Source: Thermococcus aggregans
GTDB lineage: Archaea; Methanobacteriota_B; Thermococci; Thermococcales; Thermococcaceae
Direction: 5' to 3'
Length of the DNA: 64,000 nt
NCBI RefSeq assembly: GCF_024022995.1
Contig: NZ_CP099582.1
Location: 1-64,000 of the forward strand
The notes below the pieces were generated by a model. That model was not told where the DNA came from. It made no database searches and worked only from the letters and a program-made list of their open reading frames with translations. The position numbers were made by a program, and so were the translations under genes. This document shows, piece after piece, positions 34,776 to 44,069 of this stretch; positions within the stretch are counted from its first letter, which is position 1; each line of letters opens with the position of its first letter.

Positions 34776-34813
34776 TTTTTGCCCTCTCAAAGCTTCAAAA
34801 TTTAAAAAGAAGT

Positions 34814-35101
34814 TCACTCCCCTATAGCCTTCTCCCAAGCTTCGAGAACTTCTTTTGCTCTATCAAAGATCTTCTGGGCGGCTTCTTCCAAAGCCTGCTC
34901 CGGTGTTATTTTTCCATCTGTAACAACTCTGAACCTTGGTTTTCTCGCCATGAGGATTGGGTGCTCTATGGTGTACGCAGCAAACTTAACGTGTTTGTTT
35001 TCATGGAGCACCTCATCGAGCAAGTTGGCAAATGTATGATCTTCCCCCACAAGATAAAATTCAAGCAAGTTTTCTTCACGCTTTATTACCTCAATCTTCA
35101 T
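34814..35101 (-). CDS. rpoL: DNA-directed RNA polymerase subunit L (Rpo11)
   Basis: Small RNA polymerase assembly subunit that pairs with RpoD (Rpo3), equivalent to eukaryotic Rpb11. Signature [20 protein letters not shown] and [20 protein letters not shown] are diagnostic. 95 residues from ATG 35101; it overlaps the end of the DUF2067 gene by 11 bases. Order csl4-DUF2067-rpoL is conserved in Thermococcales. Confidence 0.96.
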   Translation of the reverse strand: MKIEVIKREENLLEFYLVGEDHTFANLLDEVLHENKHVKFAAYTIEHPILMARKPRFRVVTDGKITPEQALEEAAQKIFDRAKEVLEAWEKAIGE

Positions 35102-35723
35102 TTCCCTCACCCGTTAGCTTTTTCAACATTATCTCTAGGGCTTGCTCCTTATTCTTGATTAGTTCATATTTAAATTTATCTTCCTTATACTCGGCAACCT
35201 CAAGTTCGAGAGCGAGGTCCAAAACTTCTTCCGGATCAAGTTCAAAGACTACCGCTATTGGCAACACAACTTCTCTTATCTGCCTCGTGGTCTGCAAAGC
35301 TATCTCGCTTAAGGCTTTTCCAAGCTTTTTGGTTAGTTCCACAATCTCCTTCCATGGAAGAGAGGTTATGAGCCTATTACTATCTTTAAGTTCAACTTTT
35401 TCCCCAAGAAGCTCAAGAGTCCTTATGAGGATAGGGATTGAAACGCTTGTCCCTGCTTCTCTGAAAATATCGTCGATGTTATACTGATAGAACCCCCTCT
35501 TGTCGGGATATAACCGTGAACGTACTCTCTGGTGAATCTCCCTAACTTTCTGCATTGCTTCCCTTATCTCGTCCTTGGTTCCCTGGATGTTTATTTTAAG
35601 GGAATTCAACTTGCCGTGGACGTAAATGAAGGCAGGAAGTTCAAGCTTCTGCAACTCTTTCATGAGTTCTTCCTTTTCAATATCATCTCTAACATGAATA
35701 ACCATAACTTTCTTGGCTTTCAT
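35091..35723 (-). CDS. DUF2067-family archaeal protein
   Basis: 210 residues, soluble, matching the archaeal DUF2067 pattern: [20 protein letters not shown] at the start, then [20 protein letters not shown] and [20 protein letters not shown]. The first half looks KH-like (beta-alpha-alpha-beta strands), which together with its place between csl4 and rpoL suggests an RNA-related role. No catalytic residues can be pointed out. ATG is preceded by AAGGTGTAAAAG. Confidence 0.75.
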   Translation of the reverse strand: MKAKKVMVIHVRDDIEKEELMKELQKLELPAFIYVHGKLNSLKINIQGTKDEIREAMQKVREIHQRVRSRLYPDKRGFYQYNIDDIFREAGTSVSIPILIRTLELLGEKVELKDSNRLITSLPWKEIVELTKKLGKALSEIALQTTRQIREVVLPIAVVFELDPEEVLDLALELEVAEYKEDKFKYELIKNKEQALEIMLKKLTGEGNED

Positions 35724-35733
35724 CTTTTACACC

Positions 35734-36333
35734 TTACTCCAGCTTCAGCTTCCTATAGTATGTCGAAAGCTTTCTTTTTTCTGTCCTTCCACATTTTGGA
35801 CATATAAGGACGTTTCCTCTCCTTACCAACGGAGTTCTGCATGAAGAACATAGGGCGTAGATCACTCCCAGATCGGCGCCTTTTGTGGTAAGCTGTACTG
35901 GGCTCTTTTCATTTGTCAATACCCTTGCTCTTACAATGTCTCCAATTTTAAATTCATCGCTCATTGACTCCACGTACCCCTCTTTAACTTGGGAGATATG
36001 GATCCCAGCGAGCTTTGAAGTCGCTATTTCTCTATATCCTTTCCTACCCTCGATTTTGAGCAACTGAACGATAGCTGCCTGGGGCTTTACCTCTATAACC
36101 CTCGCTATCACAACGTCCCCCACCTGAGGAAGGGGTGGGGTGTCTGTTAGCGGTTCTACAGATATCTCAATTTTTTCTGGGTTTATCCTAACTCTCCCGG
36201 CTCTTGCCGCATAGAGCTCTCCATTCTCTTCTATTATACCCTCCCCAGGTAGAAACTCCTCAATAACACCGAGATAATCCCCAGGAAGAACTATATCGCC
36301 ATCTTTTACCCGTTTCTTATCTCTTTTATCCAT
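35734..36333 (-). CDS. csl4: Exosome RNA-binding subunit Csl4
   Basis: Cap protein of the archaeal RNA exosome that recruits substrate and DnaG. N-terminal domain (GDIVLPGDYLGVIEEFLPGE), S1 RNA-binding domain in the middle (VGDVVIARVIEVKPQAAIVQ, then FKIGDIVRARVL), and a C-terminal zinc ribbon CSSCRTP...CPKCGR. 199 residues. It starts the leftward cluster csl4-DUF2067-rpoL-RNase III-like, divergent from thrS. Confidence 0.95.
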   Translation of the reverse strand: MDKRDKKRVKDGDIVLPGDYLGVIEEFLPGEGIIEENGELYAARAGRVRINPEKIEISVEPLTDTPPLPQVGDVVIARVIEVKPQAAIVQLLKIEGRKGYREIATSKLAGIHISQVKEGYVESMSDEFKIGDIVRARVLTNEKSPVQLTTKGADLGVIYALCSSCRTPLVRRGNVLICPKCGRTEKRKLSTYYRKLKLE

Positions 36334-36387
36334 CTACCCACCACCACTAGACTTAGCTATTCTGGACTTTTAAGTTTATGGATGCGG

Positions 36388-36456
36388 AAAGCCTATAAAA
36401 AGGTTAATGACAACGTTTATGTAGTTTTATTAAATAGGATTGGGGTGGTGATATAA
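36388..36456 (+). promoter_or_regulatory. thrS promoter and leader
   Basis: GCCTATAAAAAGG at 36391-36403 is a good TATA box, with GGAAA as a BRE-like purine run before it. The transcript would start near 36428. GGGGTGGTGAT precedes ATG 36457. No tRNA-like or riboswitch structure was noticed. Confidence 0.6.
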
Positions 36457-38337
36457 ATGAGAATGCTCCTAATACACAGTGACTACCTTGAGTATGAGGT
36501 GAAGGATAAAGCCTTGAAAAAACCAGAAGAGATAAGCGAAGAACAAAAGAGAGACAGACTCGATGAGGTTCTTGCCGCGTTTATAAGTGTGGAGAAGGTA
36601 GATGAGCAGAATCCAAAGGAAGTTGTAGAAAAAGCCGTGAAGGAGATAGAGGATATTGCGTCTCAAGTGAAAACAAAAAACATTTTTGTTTATCCATTCG
36701 CTCACCTAAGCAGCGAGCTTGCTTCCCCAGATGTGGCCTTAAAAATACTCAAAGAAATTGAAGAAAAGCTTAAAGAAAAAGGTTACAACGTTAAGAGAGC
36801 GCCCTTTGGCTACTACAAGGCGTTCAAGCTCAGCTGTAAGGGACATCCACTGGCAGAGCTTTCAAGAACAATTATACCCGGCGAAGCCAAGAAAGAAGAG
36901 GAAGAAGTCCCAGAAGCCCTCAAAAAAGAGGAAGAAGAACTTGTTAGCTACTGGTATATCCTTACACCGGAAGGAGAGCTAATTGAGGTCGACAAGTTTG
37001 ACTTCTCCGGTTATGAAAACCTCAAAAAGTTTGCAAACTATGAAATAAGCAAGAGCCGTGTAGCAGATAAAGAGCCGCCACACGTTAAGATCATGCTTGA
37101 ACAGGAACTTGTTGATTACGAAGAGGGAAGCGACCCCGGAAACCTCCGCTACTATCCAAAGGGAAGGCTCATAAAGTCCTTGCTTGAGAACTATGTAACT
37201 GAGAAAGTTATTGAATACGGTGCAATGGAAGTGGAAACGCCGATTATGTATGATTTCGAGCACCCTGCCCTTGAGAAATACCTAAACAGATTCCCCGCTA
37301 GACAGTACATAGTAAAAAGCGGAGACAAGAAGTACTTCCTCAGGTTTGCTGCCTGCTTTGGTCAGTTCCTCATAAAGAAAGATGCAACAATAAGCTACCG
37401 CCACCTGCCGCTTAGAATGTACGAGCTCACGAGATACTCATTTAGAAGAGAAAAGCGCGGAGAACTTTCTGGTCTAAGAAGGCTTAGAGCATTTACAATG
37501 CCCGATATGCACACGGTCGCAAAGGATCTGCAGCAAGCAATGGAAGAATTCAAAAAGCAGTACAAGCTAAGTATGGAAGTGCTCAAGGGAGTAGGCTTAA
37601 CGCCAGAGGATTACGAAGTTGCAATAAGATTCACAGAGGACTTCTGGAACGAACACAAGGATTTCATAGTAGAACTCGCAAGGATAATAGGAAAGCCAGT
37701 CCTCATAGAGATGTGGAAGCAGAGGTTCTTCTACTTCATACTCAAGTTTGAGTTCAACTTCGTTGATAACCTCGATAAGGCAGCTGCCCTAAGCACTGTG
37801 CAGATAGACGTAGAAAACGCCCAAAGATTCGGCATAACCTACTACGACGAGAATGGAGAAGAGAAGTACCCGCTAATACTCCACTGCTCACCAAGCGGTG
37901 CAATTGAGAGGGTTATGTACGCTATACTCGAAAAGCAGGCAAAGCTCATAAGCCAAGGCAAGAAGCCAATGTATCCTCTCTGGCTCAGCCCAATACAGGT
38001 TAGAGTAATACCCGTAAGCGAGAAGTACCTCGACTATGCCCTCTACGTTGCAGGAAAGCTTGAAGGAGCAAAGATAAGAGTAGATGTAGACGACAGAAAC
38101 GAGAGACTTAACAAGAAGATAAGAGAAGCAGAGAAAGAGTGGGTTCCATACATAGTAGTCGTTGGCGAAAACGAAAAGAGAATGGGAGTAATAACTGTCA
38201 GAAAGAGAGAAGGCGGACAGTACGAAATGCAGATTGAGGATCTCATAAAGGAAATAAAGCAGAAAACAGAAGGGTTCCCATACAAACCAAGGCCACTGCC
38301 ACTGCTCCTAAGCATGAGACCAAAGTTCAGGGGATGA
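36457..38337 (+). CDS. thrS: Threonyl-tRNA synthetase, archaeal type
   Basis: Charges tRNA-Thr. The archaeal N-terminal editing domain (D-aminoacyl-tRNA deacylase fold, about residues 1-145) opens with [16 protein letters not shown] and removes mischarged serine. Class II catalytic motifs follow: motif 2 region [29 protein letters not shown] and motif 3 in [15 protein letters not shown]. The anticodon-binding domain closes the protein ([19 protein letters not shown]). 626 residues, full length. Confidence 0.97.
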   Translation: MRMLLIHSDYLEYEVKDKALKKPEEISEEQKRDRLDEVLAAFISVEKVDEQNPKEVVEKAVKEIEDIASQVKTKNIFVYPFAHLSSELASPDVALKILKEIEEKLKEKGYNVKRAPFGYYKAFKLSCKGHPLAELSRTIIPGEAKKEEEEVPEALKKEEEELVSYWYILTPEGELIEVDKFDFSGYENLKKFANYEISKSRVADKEPPHVKIMLEQELVDYEEGSDPGNLRYYPKGRLIKSLLENYVTEKVIEYGAMEVETPIMYDFEHPALEKYLNRFPARQYIVKSGDKKYFLRFAACFGQFLIKKDATISYRHLPLRMYELTRYSFRREKRGELSGLRRLRAFTMPDMHTVAKDLQQAMEEFKKQYKLSMEVLKGVGLTPEDYEVAIRFTEDFWNEHKDFIVELARIIGKPVLIEMWKQRFFYFILKFEFNFVDNLDKAAALSTVQIDVENAQRFGITYYDENGEEKYPLILHCSPSGAIERVMYAILEKQAKLISQGKKPMYPLWLSPIQVRVIPVSEKYLDYALYVAGKLEGAKIRVDVDDRNERLNKKIREAEKEWVPYIVVVGENEKRMGVITVRKREGGQYEMQIEDLIKEIKQKTEGFPYKPRPLPLLLSMRPKFRG

Positions 38338-38400
38338 AGTTTTTTAATTTTTCAACATTTTCTATTTCTATTGTTTTTTGCTAAATTTATTAAAAGGAAA
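38338..38400 (+). terminator. T-rich terminator region after thrS
   Basis: Runs of five to six T (TTTTTT at 38340-38345 and 38372-38377) directly after the thrS stop fit intrinsic archaeal termination, which needs only a T-tract. The convergent gene ends at 38410. Confidence 0.5.
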
Positions 38401-38409
38401 AGAAGGCGT

Positions 38410-39093
38410 TCATTTCTCTTGAACTTTTGGCTCACCAAGCATCTCCTTTAGAAAAGCCTGTGATTCTGGTGCAAACTTGTCTTGAGCAACTTCTTCTCCA
38501 AATTTGTCAAAGACTTTTCCTTCAAGGAAGTTCAGCTCAAAAATTTCATACTTTTCACTGTCTTTCTCTGCAACGCTGATGTTGTGTTTGGCGAGGTGCT
38601 CGGGAACGCTCTCTATATCGACGTATTTTCCGCATTTCTCGCATTTATAAAACTGCCAGAGGACGTAATCTTGACCATTCATCATGTTGTTTTTGAGGTG
38701 CCTGACTAAAAGTCCTCCTAAGTATTCGTAAAAGTCTTCTTGAACGAGTTTTCCATTGTTCTCAACGACTTTGAACCCGCTCCACACTATGTGGTCGTTG
38801 ATATCCATCAATGTGGCCTTTAAGAACCTCTCTGAGAGTATGAACGTGCCGTTCTTTATGTAGAAAGTTCCGTTGTCAGGGAGAACAGCAATGTCTATTC
38901 CCTGCTCCCCTTTTTCTTCACTTAATTTCTCTGCTTCTTCCCTGCTCTCTGCAAGCTTTATCCTAACCGGAAGTCTGCTCTTTCTGTGATATCCAATTAT
39001 CTTGTCTTCATAAATATCCCAGTGGTAATCATCAAGCATTCTTATCCTTGAGTAAACCCTCTTTACCCTATCACCTAGCTCGCTGTATTTCAT
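38410..39093 (-). CDS. TBP-interacting protein TIP26-like, with C-terminal zinc finger
   Basis: About 227 residues. The N-terminal part ([20 protein letters not shown], then [20 protein letters not shown]) and a later zinc-finger-like [20 protein letters not shown] resemble the TBP-interacting protein TIP26 described from Thermococcus, which has a nuclease-like fold plus a zinc finger and blocks TBP-TATA binding in vitro. The name is recalled from general resemblance and is not certain. ATG 39093 is chosen over GTG 39102. Confidence 0.55.
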   Translation of the reverse strand: MKYSELGDRVKRVYSRIRMLDDYHWDIYEDKIIGYHRKSRLPVRIKLAESREEAEKLSEEKGEQGIDIAVLPDNGTFYIKNGTFILSERFLKATLMDINDHIVWSGFKVVENNGKLVQEDFYEYLGGLLVRHLKNNMMNGQDYVLWQFYKCEKCGKYVDIESVPEHLAKHNISVAEKDSEKYEIFELNFLEGKVFDKFGEEVAQDKFAPESQAFLKEMLGEPKVQEK

Positions 39094-39215
39094 CCACACC
39101 ACCGTTGGAACCTCTACCTTAGGATTAATAAGTCTTCCCGGAAAAATTTAAAAAGGGTTGCAAAGGCGAAAAAATCTTTTAAAGCCTAAAGAAAAGAGAA
39201 GAGTGGAGTGATACA

Positions 39216-40043
39216 ATGTTCCCCAAAGAAGTAGAAGAGCTCCTAAAAGAAATGAGTGAAGAGCGAATTCATGGGGCGTCCTATCTAGCAAAAATTGGAG
39301 CTAAGGCCTATATACTGCTCGCAGAAAGATTTGAAGGAGAAGAACTCATTGAAAAGCTCAGAGAGCTGGGAATTAGAATTCTCGACGTGAACCCAACAAT
39401 GGCTTCCCTATACAATCTAGTGAGGTTCATCCCAATAACTCCAGAACCGGAGTTCGTCAAGGCAAAGGCTGAAGAATTCATGAGGCTGAGTGAGGAGGCA
39501 AAACGAGAAATCGGAAACATTGGAAGCGAGCTGATTGACCAGAATGAGGTCATAATAACTCACTCATATTCATCAACCGTTTTTGAAATATTAAGGAAAG
39601 CAAAAGAAAAGGGAAAAGCTTTCAGAGTGATTTTAACCGAAAGCGAACCAGATTACGAGGGGCTGTTTTTGGCAAAAAAGCTTGAAGAACTTGAAATACC
39701 ATTTGAGGTCATAACAGATGCCCAGCTTGGACTTTTTGCAAAGAAAGCAACTTTAGCTTTGGTAGGCGCTGACAACATAACCAAAGACGGCTACGTTTTC
39801 AATAAGGCTGGAACTTATCTGCTCGCACTTGCTTGCCATGACAATGGAGTCCCCTTCTATGTCGCTGCCGAGAGCTTTAAGATTCATCCGGAAGCAAGAG
39901 TAGAAGAGATTAAGATTACCGAGCGGAGGTTCAAAAGGAATCACACAATAATACGGAATTACCTCTTTGATGCGACACCTTGGAGATACATAAGGGGAAT
40001 AATCACAGAGCTTGGCATTTTGGTACCGCCAAAAGAAATTTAA
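39216..40043 (+). CDS. eIF2B alpha-like protein (aIF2B / ribose-1,5-bisphosphate isomerase family)
   Basis: 275-residue member of the eIF2B/MTNA/R15P isomerase superfamily. IITHSYSSTVFEILRKAKEK, VILTESEPDYEGLFLAKKLE, ALVGADNITKDGYVFNKAGT and the C-terminal DATPWRYIRGIITELGI are the family blocks. Thermococcales carry both a true ribose-1,5-bisphosphate isomerase of about 320 residues and shorter eIF2B-alpha-like proteins; the length here fits the latter, so it may be a regulatory partner of aIF2 or an isomerase of unknown substrate. Confidence 0.75.
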   Translation: MFPKEVEELLKEMSEERIHGASYLAKIGAKAYILLAERFEGEELIEKLRELGIRILDVNPTMASLYNLVRFIPITPEPEFVKAKAEEFMRLSEEAKREIGNIGSELIDQNEVIITHSYSSTVFEILRKAKEKGKAFRVILTESEPDYEGLFLAKKLEELEIPFEVITDAQLGLFAKKATLALVGADNITKDGYVFNKAGTYLLALACHDNGVPFYVAAESFKIHPEARVEEIKITERRFKRNHTIIRNYLFDATPWRYIRGIITELGILVPPKEI

Positions 40044-40044
40044 A

Positions 40045-40722
40045 TTAAAGGGCAGCCTCTATTAGGGCCCTCATGTGGATTTCAGCGCTGTCTAAAACCT
40101 CAATACTTACATCGCCTTGCCTTATTGCCAGCGGCAGCTCGGTACAGCCGAGTATAACCCCTTCAACGTTTTCGTTCTTTGCGTATTTCTCAATGAGATC
40201 AAGGAGCCACTTTTTGCTTTTGAAATTTTCAAACATAAGCTCCTCAAAGATTATTCTGTTTATCTTACCGATTTCTTCTTCCTCTGGAACAATTACCTCA
40301 AACCCCTTCTCTTCCAAGGCGTTTTTGTAGAAGGGCATGCTCATGGTAGTTTTCGTTCCAAGAAGAAGAAGCCGCTTAAGGTTTTTCTTCTTTGCCTCTT
40401 CTGCAACCGCATCAATTATGCTTACCATCTTGACATTAACGGCCTTTTGAACCTCGGGAAACACCATGTGTGGCGTATTTGCGGAGATTCCAATAACTTC
40501 CGCGCTTGCTCTCTCAAGAGCCCTTGCAGCGTTTATTAGAATCCTTTTCCTCCCTTCCCAGCCTTCGGGGTTGTCTTTAAATTCTTTGAAGTTTATGGAA
40601 TATATTACCAGTTCTGGAAAGAAATAGGGCTCGAACTTCTCCCTTGATATTTCGATGTATTTTTTGTAGTAGTAAAGAGTAGACTCAGGGCTTATACCTC
40701 CTATAATCCCGATCTTCTCCAT
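40045..40722 (-). CDS. Aspartate/glutamate racemase-family protein
   Basis: Intact 225-residue racemase-like protein. Start EKIGIIGGISPESTLYYYKK is the family N-terminus; the first active-site position reads ISANTPHMVF with Ala-Asn-Thr where a catalytic Cys is usual in NTCNT-type sites, whereas the second Cys is present in ILGCTELPLAI. Missing one Cys means it may be a hydantoin/maleate-type or other non-racemase member. ATG 40722 follows a GGTGG-like site. It is a distant paralogue of the damaged gene at 1-660. Confidence 0.8.
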   Translation of the reverse strand: MEKIGIIGGISPESTLYYYKKYIEISREKFEPYFFPELVIYSINFKEFKDNPEGWEGRKRILINAARALERASAEVIGISANTPHMVFPEVQKAVNVKMVSIIDAVAEEAKKKNLKRLLLLGTKTTMSMPFYKNALEEKGFEVIVPEEEEIGKINRIIFEELMFENFKSKKWLLDLIEKYAKNENVEGVILGCTELPLAIRQGDVSIEVLDSAEIHMRALIEAAL

Positions 40723-40794
40723 AGTACCACCGATAAACATTAGGAGAGGAGCTTATGAAAGTTTTTGTGAAAAAGAATTCTTCCATTTCTGCCT

Positions 40795-41551
40795 TTAAGG
40801 TTTGCTGTTTCCTATTTTTCTTACTTTTAATCTTCCTGGACTCTTTTCTCCAGTAGCCCACAGACGATAAACTGTAGACGTGAATCCCTCCTCTGGAGAC
40901 TTCACAACATACATCCTTTCCTCGACCTTCTCATTAAGCTTCGTGGATGTTACTATTACGTAATCACTCACTCCTGCAACTCAACCAATAAACTTCTGGG
41001 AGACAACGTCCTTGTTTATCGGTAATATGAGTACCGAGTCTGGCATGTCCTTTGCTCCCCGAGCAATTGTTTGATTCAGCAATTTAAGAGTTTCAAGCTC
41101 ACCAAACATTAAAGCGATACCGTCGAGTGTGTTAATGAGTCTTATAGTTCTCCTACCTTTTGTTAGGGGTTGAATCTTCTTTGCATAGAGTAAATCTATC
41201 TTTGGGTTTATAAGCTCGGGCGACACGGAGTCGAGATAGAACACATTTTTCTTGTTACACTTGACGTTATACTTTGAGCCAAAAACATCAATTACTACAA
41301 GGTTATCATTTGAAAGTTCCTTTTCAATATCTAATCCCAATTCTTTTGCAGCCCTACATAGATTTTGAAGGGGAAAATTATAGTTAAATATTATCCCAAA
41401 GCTCCCTTGAAGAAGTTCTTTTTTGAGTATCGCAAAGCTCAGCATCCATGCGGACGAGTAAGCATCATATACTATGGTTTAAGACAGACCCTCCAGGTAT
41501 GTTCTTCTGAAAAATACTCCGTACTGCTTCTTGTTCATTTTCTTGAGTCAC
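40795..41551 (-). pseudogene. Broken KaiC-relative/DUF257-like gene (one frameshift, one in-frame TGA)
   Basis: On the minus strand, a GTG at 41551 opens a frame (TQENEQEAVRSIFQKNIPGG) that must shift by one base near 41470 to continue as IVYDAYSSAWMLSFAILKKE. This runs in one frame to a TGA at 40981-40983, after which the same frame continues for 61 codons (VAGVSDYVIVTSTKLNEKVE, then EEGFTSTVYRLWATGEKSPG) to TAA at 40795. The fold pattern (YDAYSSAW, VVIDVFGSKY, LINTLDGIALMF) recalls Thermococcales P-loop-less KaiC relatives. Two lesions make it a recent pseudogene. It is divergent from the KaiC-like operon starting at 41727, suggesting a former common function. Confidence 0.7.
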
Positions 41552-41664
41552 TTTGGTTACCCTCGGACTAGCTGTAGCTTTTAGTTGTTAAAGGTTTTAG
41601 TTTTTAAATGTTAAGGTTCAAGAATCTTTATGATTGAGAATACATATTAAACATTTTGAGAGAT

Positions 41665-41726
41665 GTGTTTTAAAGAACAATGTTTAAATATTTTTCACTG
41701 CAAAAAATGTTGTGAGGTGGTGAGCA
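41665..41726 (+). promoter_or_regulatory. Promoter of the KaiC-like operon
   Basis: GTTTAAATATTTTTC at 41681-41695 is a TATA box and GAGGTGGTGAG sits just before ATG 41727. The transcript leader would be very short. Confidence 0.55.
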
Positions 41727-43088
41727 ATGAGCAGAACGGGGATTGATTACTTTGATGAATATATTCTCAAAGATGGCTTTCCAGATGGTTCATTAATTCT
41801 GATAGCTGGAGAACCTGGAGCAGGAAAAACTATATTTTCGGCAACGTTCCTATATAATGGAGCCACGAAATTTGGGGAGAAAGGCATTTACATTTCACTC
41901 GCAGAAACCAAAAGCGAGTTCTACGAGTCAATGAGGCAACTAGGGATGGACTTCGAAGAGCTCGAAAACAAGGGGCTCTTCAAGTTCATGGACTTCGTCA
42001 CAGTCGGTAAAGAAACTATAGATAAAGAAATAAGCCTTCTAATTGAAGAAATCGCAAAGTTCCAGCCAAAAAGGATTGTCATTGACTCCATAAGCGTCTT
42101 TGCCCAAATTTTAGGTGCCGAGAAGACAAGAGTATTTCTCCACACAATGCTTGGCAGGTTCATAAAAGCTCACAACTCTACTGCCCTCTTAGTCGCCGAA
42201 AAGCCAGTAGGAACAGAAAAAATAGGTTACGGTATTGAGGAGTTCGTAGTTGATGGAGTTGTCATTCTTAGGTACGAGTCTTTCGGAGAAGTCACAAGAA
42301 GGGTAATGGAAATCCCAAAAATGAGAAGGAGAAGCGTTGAAAAGTCTCAGTACGAGTACGTGATAACCCAGAAGGGAATTGAATTTCTGGCGATTCCTGA
42401 ACTCAAGAGGGAGGAAATGGAATACACATTAGAGAAAATTACGACAGGTGTAGACAAGCTCGACAAAATGCTTGGAGGGGGAATCTACAAAGGGTCAAGC
42501 GTTTTACTTGTCGGAATGACTGGGACTGGAAAAACTACCTTTGCTCTGCACTTTGCCGTGGCCAACGCCATGCAGGGAAGAAAAGCCGTCTACATATCAT
42601 TTGAAGAACCCATGGACCAGCTCATGAGGGCTGCCAAGAACTATGGCATGCCAATAGAGGAGGCCATGAAAGAGAACCTCAGAATTTTCACTTGGGTTCC
42701 AGAGAGCAAGACTCCAGTATGCACCTTTCTGAAAATTAGAGAGATAATCGAGGAGTTCAAACCGGAAGTCCTTGTGATAGATAGTTTAACAGCTCTAAGA
42801 CAACACATGGACGAGAAAGAGCTTGCAAAAATGCTTAGATACATCGGCTTATTGACAAAGGCAAACAGGATAACCACGTACTTTACACTAAACGAGGAAA
42901 CCAACTTCGAAGTCGTGCCATTTACTGGAGCAAGCACTATGGTAGACGTTATAATAGGGCTTAGATACCAAGTGAGAAATGAATCTATGGAGAGAAAAAT
43001 TGCAATTGTAAAATCTAGAGGATCAAATCACTCGAGAAAGATACACAAATACGAAATCTCTGACAAGGGGGTGGAAATTTATGAGTAG
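41727..43088 (+). CDS. Two-domain KaiC/RadA-superfamily ATPase
   Basis: 453 residues with two RecA-like KaiC domains in tandem. Domain 1: Walker A GEPGAGKT at about residues 29-36 and Walker B-like RIVIDSISVFAQ. Domain 2: Walker A GMTGTGKTT near residue 270 and Walker B VLVIDSLTALRQ. The catalytic Glu after each Walker A strand is in ISLAETKSEF and ISFEEPMDQL. No kinase-type Ser/Thr C-terminal tail of cyanobacterial KaiC is obvious. Archaeal KaiC-like proteins act in signalling, motility control or stress; this one overlaps a small gene that overlaps a third, suggesting a three-part module. Confidence 0.88.
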   Translation: MSRTGIDYFDEYILKDGFPDGSLILIAGEPGAGKTIFSATFLYNGATKFGEKGIYISLAETKSEFYESMRQLGMDFEELENKGLFKFMDFVTVGKETIDKEISLLIEEIAKFQPKRIVIDSISVFAQILGAEKTRVFLHTMLGRFIKAHNSTALLVAEKPVGTEKIGYGIEEFVVDGVVILRYESFGEVTRRVMEIPKMRRRSVEKSQYEYVITQKGIEFLAIPELKREEMEYTLEKITTGVDKLDKMLGGGIYKGSSVLLVGMTGTGKTTFALHFAVANAMQGRKAVYISFEEPMDQLMRAAKNYGMPIEEAMKENLRIFTWVPESKTPVCTFLKIREIIEEFKPEVLVIDSLTALRQHMDEKELAKMLRYIGLLTKANRITTYFTLNEETNFEVVPFTGASTMVDVIIGLRYQVRNESMERKIAIVKSRGSNHSRKIHKYEISDKGVEIYE

Positions 43089-43383
43089 TAAAGGGGAAGA
43101 GATTCTGGTTAAAGCAATCTCTGCGGCCCTTAGAGAAGTTGCTCCGGGACTGGAATCAGTTTTGGAGGCACATCTCAAGGCCACAATGAACAAGGGGCTC
43201 GAGGTCGCATATGAAAACCCAAAGGAGTTCAAAGACGCCGTTTCAAAGCTTTTTGGAGAATACAGCGCTAGATTGCTGGAAATGGTAATTATAAACAAGC
43301 TTAAGGGTCGTCTTGGAGAGGGAGAAGAAATCAGTTCTTTGGAGGAGCTGGTGGAGCAGATAAGGAAGATTTACGGTGAATGA
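43081..43383 (+). CDS. Small helical protein, partner of the KaiC-like ATPase
   Basis: 100 residues, predicted all-helical and acidic (GEEILVKAISAALREVAPGL, ARLLEMVIINKLKGRLGEGE). No Cys, membrane segment or recognised family. The start overlaps the end of the KaiC-like gene by eight bases, with GGGGGTGG as its binding site, so translation is coupled. It may be an adaptor or oligomerisation partner, by inference from gene order only. Confidence 0.75.
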   Translation: MSSKGEEILVKAISAALREVAPGLESVLEAHLKATMNKGLEVAYENPKEFKDAVSKLFGEYSARLLEMVIINKLKGRLGEGEEISSLEELVEQIRKIYGE

Positions 43384-44066
43384 AAATGAATCCTCTTGAG
43401 TTAATAACCACAGCATCAAAAAGGATAACCCCAACGGTTCTCAACTATCAAATAGGGAGCGATATCGAAAGCGTGCTTTATCATCTAACAAAAAGGCTAA
43501 GAGGAGAGTACGAAGAGTTTGTAATAATCTCTTTTCAGGACGCATACACTTCCATCTCAAAGTATCTGAAGTCGATATACAAAGATGCCCCAGAGGTCTT
43601 TAAAGACACATATCTGGTCTCCGTAAACCCCTTTCTTGAAGAAGAACTAAACCCAGATCTTCCTGTCAAGACAAAAGATGCGGAGATTATCACTGGCAGG
43701 ATTAGAGCAGCGTTGGGCGCAAAAACTAATACTCTATTCCTTGTTTTAGGCCTCGACCTCTATGGGGTCAAATACCCAGAAGAACTTCCCATAATGATCC
43801 CCGCAATTATTAGGCTTCTCTCAAAGGGCGAAAATAACAACCTCCTCATACCCTTCAACATCAAAATATTCCCAGAAAACATTGTGGAAGTAGTAAACAG
43901 CTTCGCTCTCAATCTCTTCAAGTTCGGGGTGGAAGTTAAGAGAGGAGAAATCAAAAGGAAGCTCACGATAATTAGAAGTCCTTTTGTCGAGTACAACCTG
44001 AGGTCATGGTATTACATGATTGTCCCCAACAAAATTGTTTTCTTATCTGCCTCCATGGAGGTTTAA
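43380..44066 (+). CDS. Conserved hypothetical protein, possible P-loop-less KaiC-like partner
   Basis: 228 residues, overlapping the previous gene by four bases (GAATGA). Alternating beta/alpha pattern with EFVIISFQDAYTSISKYLKS, TLFLVLGLDLYGVKYPEELP and KLTIIRSPFVEYNLRSWYYM looks like a RecA/KaiC core, but no Walker A is present. It could be a regulatory pseudo-ATPase of the KaiC-like protein. Not recognised as a named family. The broken divergent gene at 40795-41551 has a similar layout. Confidence 0.7.
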   Translation: MKMNPLELITTASKRITPTVLNYQIGSDIESVLYHLTKRLRGEYEEFVIISFQDAYTSISKYLKSIYKDAPEVFKDTYLVSVNPFLEEELNPDLPVKTKDAEIITGRIRAALGAKTNTLFLVLGLDLYGVKYPEELPIMIPAIIRLLSKGENNNLLIPFNIKIFPENIVEVVNSFALNLFKFGVEVKRGEIKRKLTIIRSPFVEYNLRSWYYMIVPNKIVFLSASMEV

Positions 44067-44069
44067 TTT

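Noticed and set aside
40981-40983. TGA as selenocysteine codon
   Set aside because: Thermococcales are not known to use selenocysteine, no Cys-type active site surrounds the position, and a frameshift upstream independently breaks the gene.
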